Origin: Scatomorpha sp036653715
GTDB taxonomy: Bacteria > Bacillota > Clostridia > Oscillospirales > Oscillospiraceae
Assembly (NCBI GenBank): GCA_036653715.1
Contig: JAVVTL010000087.1
Span: 1 to 5,828, forward strand
Reading direction: 5' to 3'
Length of the DNA: 5,828 nt
The notes under the pieces are model-generated. The model was not told the origin of the DNA, made no database searches, and was given only the letters and a program-made list of their open reading frames with translations. The stretch's first letter is position 1; each line of letters opens with the position of its first letter. Both the position numbers and the translations under genes were made by a program. Positions 1-4,419 of this stretch are shown here, piece by piece.

Positions 1-23
1 AATCCCCCCTATAGTGTGCATTA

Positions 24-287
24 TTAGTTGAGGGCGTTAAGCTTGGTTGCCATGGCGCTCTTCTTGTTTGCTGCGTTGTTCTTATGGATAAGTCCCTTGG
101 TCGCGGCACGATCAACAAATTTGACAGCAACTTTATAGGTGCCGGCAGCTGCCTCCTTGTCGCCCTGGGCAACGGCCGCGTCGAATTTCTTAAGTGTGGT
201 CTTGAGAGCAGACTTCTGCGCTCTGTTTGCCTCGTTTTCCTTTGTGGACTTTAAGGCTCTCTTTATTGCGGACTTGATATTGGGCAT
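24..287 (-). CDS. rpsT: 30S ribosomal protein S20
   Basis: Small primary-binding protein of the 30S subunit that contacts 16S rRNA. The 87-residue product opens MPNIKSAIKRALKST and ends with the family-typical segment DRAATKGLIHKNNAANKKS followed by KLNALN. Lys/Arg/Ala-rich helices fill the whole protein, and the length is normal for the family (about 83-90 residues). The reading frame stays open 23 codons further upstream, but the ATG at 285-287 is chosen because the S20 family begins at this M-x-N-I-K-S motif and because AGGAGGT (300-306, complement) lies 12 bases ahead. The first helix is somewhat more acidic (KENEANRAQ) than in the S20 sequences I remember. The gene is divergent from gpr and has its own promoter. 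Only 23 bases follow the stop inside the window and no terminator is visible there. Confidence 0.97.
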   Translation of the reverse strand: MPNIKSAIKRALKSTKENEANRAQKSALKTTLKKFDAAVAQGDKEAAAGTYKVAVKFVDRAATKGLIHKNNAANKKSAMATKLNALN

Positions 288-346
288 ATTCTGTTTGCCA
301 CCTCCTCCTATAAAATTAAGGGTATTCGGTATACCCGCGGAAGTGT

Positions 347-375
347 ATTTTATCACTCACTCATATAAAAATCAA
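347..375 (-). promoter_or_regulatory. Predicted vegetative (sigma-A-type) promoter of rpsT
   Basis: On the minus strand TTGATT (370-375) and TAAAAT (347-352) are separated by exactly 17 bases, and a TGa triplet precedes the -10 box (extended -10). This matches five of six consensus bases in each hexamer. Transcription would start near 340, leaving a leader of about 50 bases before the rpsT start codon that ends in the AGGAGGT ribosome binding site. The prediction comes from sequence matching only. Confidence 0.75.
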
Positions 376-403
376 GTGGTATTTGACATTTTCTTGCGAA
401 ACT

Positions 404-433
404 TGCATATACCCCGACTTTATCCGCAGACTA
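404..433 (+). promoter_or_regulatory. Candidate sigma-G-type forespore promoter of gpr
   Basis: TGCATA (404-409) and CAGACTA (427-433) are separated by 17 bases. The known sigma-G consensus is roughly TGAATA / CATACTA (in degenerate form GYATR / CATNMTA) with 17-18 bp spacing. The -35 element fits the degenerate form exactly and the -10 element has one mismatch. B. subtilis gpr is transcribed in the forespore by sigma-F and sigma-G, so the location fits. Transcription would start near 440, shortly before the ribosome binding site at 455-459. Confidence 0.55.
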
Positions 434-468
434 TACAGCATCTTGTGTCACATTGGAGGCAAACAACT

Positions 469-1329
469 ATGGAGAGGAAAATTCGCACAGACCTCGCCTG
501 CGAGGAACGCGACAGAATCCGCGGCGGCGCGGCGGATATATCGGAGCTTGCCGGCGTCCGCGCGCAGGAGACAAGCCGACGCGGCTTTCGCGTCACCACC
601 GTCGAGGTGCTGAATCAAGAGGGCGCGGAGGCGTTATGTAAACCAATTGGGCGATATGTGACCATGGATTTGGCGGCGCTGCTCAGTCGAAGGGAGGATT
701 CCTTTTCGGAGGCGGCAATGCTGATGTCGGAGCTTCTGCGCGAGCTGCTCACGCCGGACGCGGGCGCCGCGACACTCGTCGCCGGCCTCGGCAACGCCGC
801 GATAACGCCCGACGCCGTCGGACCCATCGCCGTGGACAACGTCATGGCGACGCGGCACCTGAAGGCGCAAATGCCGCGGGATTTCGCCGCATTTCGCGAG
901 GTAGTCGCCGTGCGGCCCGGAGTTCTTGGCTCAACGGGCGTGGAATCCGCCGAATTGCTCAAGGCGCTCTGCGGCACGCTCTCCCCTTCCCGCATTATCG
1001 CCGTCGATGCGCTCGCTTCCGCCGAGCTTTCGCGGCTTTGCCGCACCGTTCAGCTCAGCGACGCGGGCATCGTCCCCGGCTCGGGCGTCGGAAACGACAG
1101 GGCGGAGCTTTGCGCGGCGACCCTCGGCGCACCGGTCATCGCCATCGGTGTCCCGACCGTCGTGGACGCCGCCGCCTTTAGCGACGACGCGAGCGCCAAG
1201 GGCATGTTCGTCACGCCGCGAGATATTGACAGCTCCGTGCGCGACATCGCCAAGCTGATTGGCTACGGAATCAACCTCGCCATGCACGACGGGCTGACAA
1301 TTGCGGACGTGGACATGTTTTTGTCTTAA
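469..1329 (+). CDS. gpr: Germination protease GPR (spore endopeptidase)
   Basis: Made in the forespore as a zymogen; on germination it starts breakdown of the small acid-soluble proteins that coat spore DNA. The 286-residue product carries the family blocks in order: IRTDLA (5-10), EGAEALCKPIGRYVT (51-65), GLGNAAITPDAVGP (106-119), TRHL (128-131), PGVLGSTGVES (150-160), IIAVDALAS (176-184), GIVPGSGVGN (200-209) and PVIAIGVPTVVDA (222-234). Asp115 and Asp180 align, by motif and spacing, with the two catalytic aspartates described for Bacillus GPR. The start is ATG 469 with GGAGG at 455-459, 9 bases ahead; the frame is open far upstream, but that stretch is antisense to rpsT. The protein is about 80 residues shorter than Bacillus GPR (about 370), mostly because the segment between VVDA and the MFVTP block is missing, and its propeptide would be only about 8 residues. 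The downstream neighbour is parA. Confidence 0.95.
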   Translation: MERKIRTDLACEERDRIRGGAADISELAGVRAQETSRRGFRVTTVEVLNQEGAEALCKPIGRYVTMDLAALLSRREDSFSEAAMLMSELLRELLTPDAGAATLVAGLGNAAITPDAVGPIAVDNVMATRHLKAQMPRDFAAFREVVAVRPGVLGSTGVESAELLKALCGTLSPSRIIAVDALASAELSRLCRTVQLSDAGIVPGSGVGNDRAELCAATLGAPVIAIGVPTVVDAAAFSDDASAKGMFVTPRDIDSSVRDIAKLIGYGINLAMHDGLTIADVDMFLS

Positions 1330-1333
1330 GCGA

Positions 1334-1349
1334 TGTTTCCCGTGAAACA
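1334..1349. promoter_or_regulatory. parS-like site 1 (ParB binding site, one mismatch)
   Basis: The 16-mer TGTTTCCCGTGAAACA matches the widely conserved parS sequence TGTTTCACGTGAAACA except for one base (C instead of A at 1340). It is nested in a larger inverted repeat with 9-bp perfect arms (1331-1339 and 1344-1352) around a 4-base centre. As RNA this would form a hairpin just behind the gpr stop codon, but no T-run follows, so it does not look like an intrinsic terminator. Its position directly upstream of parA-parB supports a ParB-binding role. Confidence 0.85.
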
Positions 1350-1359
1350 TCGGCGCAAA

Positions 1360-1375
1360 TGTTTCACGTGAAACC
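1360..1375. promoter_or_regulatory. parS site 2 (ParB binding site)
   Basis: TGTTTCACGTGAAACC contains a perfect 14-bp palindrome (1361-1374) identical to the core parS consensus; only the outermost base differs. Its centre is 26 bp from that of site 1. It ends one base before the predicted -35 box of parA, so ParB bound here could hinder RNA polymerase and give autoregulation. Binding follows from family knowledge; autoregulation is inference. Confidence 0.93.
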
Positions 1376-1404
1376 TTGAATTAGTCGGGCGTTGCTGATA
1401 TAAT
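1376..1404 (+). promoter_or_regulatory. Predicted sigma-A-type promoter of parA-parB
   Basis: TTGAAT (1376-1381) and a perfect TATAAT (1399-1404) are 17 bases apart, and TGa precedes the -10 box as an extended element. The expected start is near 1411, giving a leader of about 20 bases with the ribosome binding site AGGGTGAT (1421-1428) a few bases before ATG 1432. The -35 box touches parS site 2. It is the strongest promoter match I see ahead of the parA-parB-serS-4420 gene series. Confidence 0.85.
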
Positions 1405-1431
1405 GGCGGAAACAGAAAAAAGGGTGATGAT

Positions 1432-2187
1432 ATGGCAAAAATAATCGCCGTCGCCAACCAAAAGGGGGGCGTGGGCAAAACAACCACCTGCGTAAACGTC
1501 TGCGCGGCTCTCGCAAGGCGCGGGCGGCGCGTGCTGCTCGTCGATTGCGACCCGCAGGGCAACGCCACCTCCGGCATGGGCGTGCCCAAGGACTCGCTGC
1601 CAAACATATATGACATGCTCGTGCGCGGCACGGATGGGCTGGATTGCATCGTAAAGACGCCCTACGGCGACGTGCTGCCGTCAAACAGGGAGCTTTCCGG
1701 CGCGACTGTGGAGCTTGTCGAGGCGGAAAAGCGTCAATTTGTCCTGCGCGACGCGCTTTTGCCGCTGAAAGCGGACTATGACTACATATTTATCGACTCA
1801 CCGCCCTCGCTCGAGATGCTGACGGTGAACGCGCTGACGGCTGCCGACGGCGTCCTGATACCCGTGCAGTGCGAATATTACGCGCTTGAGGGGATTGCGG
1901 ACCTGATGACGACGGTGAAGCTGACGAAAAAGTCGCTGAATCCGAGGCTTGAGGTGCAGGGGATAGTCATGACGATGTTCGACGGGCGCACGAACTTCTC
2001 CGAGCAGGTCGCGGCGGAGGTTGAGAAGTTTTTCGGCACCGCGGTATATAAAACGCGCATACCGCGCAATGTCCGCGCGGCGGAGGCTCCGAGCCACGGG
2101 AAGCCCGTCATCGACTATGACAGGCTGTCCAAGGCGTCGCGGGCGTATTTGCACTTGGCGGATGAGTTCATCAAGAGAGAGGAATGA
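1432..2187 (+). CDS. parA: Chromosome partitioning ATPase ParA/Soj
   Basis: Dynamic P-loop ATPase that binds DNA non-specifically as an ATP dimer and, when stimulated by ParB, drives origin segregation; in Bacillus, Soj also acts on DnaA. The 251 residues match the Soj length of about 253. Visible motifs: deviant Walker A KGGVGKTT (11-18) with signature Lys11 and Lys16; Walker A' LLVDCDPQGNAT (35-46) with Asp40; Walker B FIDSPPS (120-126) with Asp122; and the C-terminal PRNVRAAEAPSHGKPV block (211-226) typical of chromosomal Soj. There is no N-terminal DNA-binding extension, so it is the short chromosomal type rather than a P1-plasmid-type ParA. Strong promoter and two parS sites lie upstream; parB follows after 8 bases. 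The residues after the P-loop (CVNVCAAL) contain two cysteines that I do not remember from other Soj proteins; this is probably neutral. Confidence 0.96.
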   Translation: MAKIIAVANQKGGVGKTTTCVNVCAALARRGRRVLLVDCDPQGNATSGMGVPKDSLPNIYDMLVRGTDGLDCIVKTPYGDVLPSNRELSGATVELVEAEKRQFVLRDALLPLKADYDYIFIDSPPSLEMLTVNALTAADGVLIPVQCEYYALEGIADLMTTVKLTKKSLNPRLEVQGIVMTMFDGRTNFSEQVAAEVEKFFGTAVYKTRIPRNVRAAEAPSHGKPVIDYDRLSKASRAYLHLADEFIKREE

Positions 2188-2192
2188 GGTGG
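2186..2192 (+). promoter_or_regulatory. Ribosome binding site deciding the parB start
   Basis: GAGGTGG overlaps the end of parA (stop 2185-2187). Measured from GAGG, it stands 6 bases before the ATG at 2196, which is ideal spacing. An in-frame ATG at 2184 overlaps the parA stop as ATGA, but its only purine-rich stretch (GAGAGAGG, 2175-2182) sits one base away, too close for initiation. This favours the 2196 start. Confidence 0.7.
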
Positions 2193-2195
2193 CGC

Positions 2196-3074
2196 ATGGG
2201 CTTGAATAATTCAAAAAAAGGCCTCGGAACGGGTCTTGGAGCGCTTTTTGGCGACGAGCTGCCAAGAAGCGAGGAAAAAAACATCCAAACGCTCCCGATA
2301 TCCAAGGTGGAGCCGCGCGAAAATCAGCCGCGCACCTGCTTTGACGAGGCGGCGTTGCAGGAGCTGGCGCAGTCGATAGGCGAGTTCGGGCTGATTCAGC
2401 CTATAACCGTGCGGAAGCTCGACTCCGGCTACTATCAAATAATCGCGGGCGAGCGCCGCTGGCGTGCCTCGCGGCTCGCCGGACTGACCGAGGTGCCTGT
2501 GCGCGTCATAGAGGCGGACGAGAAGCTCGCGACAGAGCTGGCGCTCGTCGAAAACCTCCAGCGCGAGGATTTGAACCCGCTTGAGGAGGCGCGCGGCTAC
2601 CGCAGTCTCATTGACGGCTTCGGCCTGACGCAGGAGGAGGCGGCACAGCGGGTGGGCAAGTCGCGCCCGGCGGTCACAAACGCCATGCGCCTGCTCTCGC
2701 TTGCGCCCGAGGTCGCGGCGATGGTCGAGGGCGGGGAGCTTTCCGCCGGCCACGCGCGCGCGCTTTTGGCGATAACGTCGCCGGAGCTACAGCTTGCCGC
2801 CGCGCGGACGGTCGTCCAAAAGGGCCTGTCCGCCCGCAAGACGGAGGAGCTGGCGCGTCGCTTATCAAAGCAGCCGCAGGAGCCGACGGCGGAGCAAATG
2901 GTGTCGGATGTTGTCGAGGTTGATTACCTCGGCGATGTGGCAAAAAGGCTCGAAAAGTCCTTTGGTCGCCGCGTTACGCTCTCGGAATCGGGAAATCGCG
3001 GCAAAATAGTTCTTGAATACTACGGCTCGGATGACAGGGAAGCGCTCATAGAGCTGCTTGGAAAGCTCAAATAA
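2196..3074 (+). CDS. parB: Chromosome partitioning protein ParB/Spo0J
   Basis: CTP-dependent DNA clamp that loads at parS, spreads, recruits SMC and stimulates ParA. The 292-residue form begins MGLNNSKKGLGTGLGALFG; the basic KGLGxGLGALF N-terminus is the family's ParA-interacting segment. It has NQPRTCFDE (43-51), the CTP-binding box GERRWRASRLAG (85-96), the ENLQRED block (119-125), a helix-turn-helix (about 144-167, core GKSRPAVTNAMRLL) and a C-terminal dimerisation domain (about 230-292). The GKSRP recognition region resembles Spo0J more than Noc. B. subtilis Spo0J has 282 residues. The upstream ATG at 2184 would add only MRWR, has a poorly placed ribosome binding site, and is not favoured. 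The gene follows parA by 8 bases and precedes serS by 20; parA and parB are almost certainly co-transcribed. Confidence 0.95.
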   Translation: MGLNNSKKGLGTGLGALFGDELPRSEEKNIQTLPISKVEPRENQPRTCFDEAALQELAQSIGEFGLIQPITVRKLDSGYYQIIAGERRWRASRLAGLTEVPVRVIEADEKLATELALVENLQREDLNPLEEARGYRSLIDGFGLTQEEAAQRVGKSRPAVTNAMRLLSLAPEVAAMVEGGELSAGHARALLAITSPELQLAAARTVVQKGLSARKTEELARRLSKQPQEPTAEQMVSDVVEVDYLGDVAKRLEKSFGRRVTLSESGNRGKIVLEYYGSDDREALIELLGKLK

Positions 3075-3080
3075 AATAAC

Positions 3081-3086
3081 AAGGAG
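3081..3086 (+). promoter_or_regulatory. Ribosome binding site of serS (GTG start)
   Basis: AAGGAG lies 8 bases before the GTG at 3095. No ATG is better placed: the family N-terminus (M-I/L-D-I/L-K-F/x-x-R-x-N-P) is reproduced exactly when translation begins at this GTG. The 20-base gap after parB has no terminator, promoter or T-box leader. Confidence 0.85.
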
Positions 3087-3094
3087 TAATACCC

Positions 3095-4399
3095 GTGATA
3101 GACATAAAGTTTCTGAGAGAGAACCCGGATGCGGTTCGGGAGAACATAAAGAAGAAATTTCAGGACGCAAAGCTTCCGCTTGTGGCGGAGGTTTTGGAGC
3201 TTGACGCGCAAAATCGCGCCGCGATAACCGAGGCAAATGAGCTTCGCGCCTCGCGCAATGCGCTGTCGAAGCAGATAGGAATGCTGATGGGTCAGGCAAA
3301 AAAGGACCCCGCAAAGGCCGCCGAGGCCGAGGCCGTGAAAAAGCAGGTGACCGAGCAGGCTCTGCGGCTTTCGCAGCTTGAGGCGACGGAAACCGAGTTA
3401 GACGAGCGCGTGCGGCAGATAATGATGAAAATTCCGAACATTATCGACCCCTCCGTCCCCATCGGGCCGGACGATTCCTGCAATGTCGAGGCCCTGCGCT
3501 TTGGCGAGCCTGCCGTGCCGGACTTTGAAATCCCCTATCACACCGAGATTATGGAGCGCTTTGACGGCATTGACCTTGACGCCGCGCGTCGCGTCGCCGG
3601 CAACGGCTTCTATTATCTCATGGGCGACATTGCGCGGCTGCACGAGGCCGTGCTTGCCTGCGCGCGCGATTTTATGATAGACAAGGGCTTCACCTATGTC
3701 ATCCCGCCGTTCATGATTCACGGCAACGTCGTTGAGGGGGTCATGTCCTTCCCGGAGATGGACGCCATGATGTATAAAATCGAGGGCGAGGATTTGTATC
3801 TCATCGGCACCTCCGAGCACTCGATGATAGGCCGCTATATCGACCAAATAATCCCCGAGCAGGAGCTGCCGCAGACGCTCACGAGCTATTCGCCCTGCTT
3901 CCGCAAGGAAAAGGGCGCACACGGCATCGAGGAGCGCGGCGTCTACCGCATCCACCAGTTTGAAAAGCAGGAGATGATTGTCGTCTGCCGCCCCGAGGAC
4001 AGCATGGATTGGTACGAAAAGCTCTGGAAAAACTCCGTGGAGCTGTTCCAAAGCTTTGATATCCCCGTCCGCCGCCTCGACTGCTGCTCCGGCGACCTCG
4101 CCGACCTCAAGGTCAAGAGCTGCGATATCGAGGCCTGGAGCCCGCGTCAAAAGAAATATTTTGAGGTCTGCTCCTGCTCGAACCTTGGCGACGCGCAGGC
4201 GCGGCGGCTTAAAATCCGCGCAAGGGACGAAAATGGTAAAATTTACCTGCCGCATACCCTGAACAACACCTGCGTCGCCCCGCCGAGGATGCTGATAGCC
4301 TTCCTTGAGAACAACCTGAATGCCGACGGCACGGTCAATATTCCCGCCGTCCTGCGCCCGTATATGGGCGGGAAAGAGAAGCTGATACCCAAAAAATAA
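3095..4399 (+). CDS. serS: Seryl-tRNA synthetase (class II)
   Basis: Cytoplasmic enzyme that charges tRNA-Ser (and tRNA-Sec where present) with serine using ATP. The 434 residues agree with the family (about 425). The N-terminus MIDIKFLRENPDAV leads into the charged, Ala/Gln-rich tRNA-binding coiled-coil arm (about 30-110), followed by KIPNIIDPSVPIG (112-124). The catalytic domain shows a motif 1 region (GFTYVIPPFM, 198-207), the serine-pocket segment GTSEH (238-242), motif 2 with CFRKEKGAHG...RIHQFEKQE (268-293, Arg270), CDIEAWSP (343-350), CSNLGDAQARR (361-371), and motif 3 at about 388-405 with Arg398. Several signatures (TSEH instead of TAEV, HGIEERG instead of AGRDTRG, LNNT instead of LNGSG) recall archaeal and eukaryotic enzymes more than Bacillus SerS. 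Key class II residues are intact, so it should be active. Start is GTG. It lies between parB and the secreted repeat protein, 20 bases from each. Confidence 0.95.
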   Translation: MIDIKFLRENPDAVRENIKKKFQDAKLPLVAEVLELDAQNRAAITEANELRASRNALSKQIGMLMGQAKKDPAKAAEAEAVKKQVTEQALRLSQLEATETELDERVRQIMMKIPNIIDPSVPIGPDDSCNVEALRFGEPAVPDFEIPYHTEIMERFDGIDLDAARRVAGNGFYYLMGDIARLHEAVLACARDFMIDKGFTYVIPPFMIHGNVVEGVMSFPEMDAMMYKIEGEDLYLIGTSEHSMIGRYIDQIIPEQELPQTLTSYSPCFRKEKGAHGIEERGVYRIHQFEKQEMIVVCRPEDSMDWYEKLWKNSVELFQSFDIPVRRLDCCSGDLADLKVKSCDIEAWSPRQKKYFEVCSCSNLGDAQARRLKIRARDENGKIYLPHTLNNTCVAPPRMLIAFLENNLNADGTVNIPAVLRPYMGGKEKLIPKK

Positions 4400-4419
4400 C
4401 GGATATATGGAGGCAAGTA

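Noticed and set aside
321..335. Small inverted repeat GGTAT-N5-ATACC in the rpsT leader
   Set aside because: A 5-bp stem is too short to claim a regulatory structure, although S20 autoregulation through its leader is known in other bacteria.
288..356. N-terminal extension of S20 to an ATG at 356
   Set aside because: The 23 extra residues would be encoded across the rpsT leader, ribosome binding site and -10 region, and are absent from the S20 family.
383..411. TTGACA at 383 with CATATA 17 bases later as a sigma-A promoter for gpr
   Set aside because: The -35 box is perfect but the -10 box matches only three of six bases; a forespore-type promoter a little further on fits the gene's role better. 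A weak vegetative promoter cannot be excluded.
139..468. Upstream extension of the gpr reading frame to an ATG at 139
   Set aside because: This part lies antisense to rpsT and its leader, shows no GPR-like sequence, and ATG 469 has a good ribosome binding site and the conserved family N-terminus.
1331..1352. Hairpin after gpr as an intrinsic terminator
   Set aside because: The 9-bp stem is AT-rich towards the loop and is not followed by a T-run; the sequence is explained by a parS site.
2184..2195. parB start at ATG 2184 (ATGA overlap with parA)
   Set aside because: The purine-rich tract is only one base from this ATG, and the four extra residues MRWR are not part of the family N-terminus; ATG 2196 is better supported.
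3398..4255. Long open frame on the minus strand opposite serS
   Set aside because: It is antisense to a well-supported gene, has no recognisable protein motif, and is expected from the GC-biased codon usage of serS.
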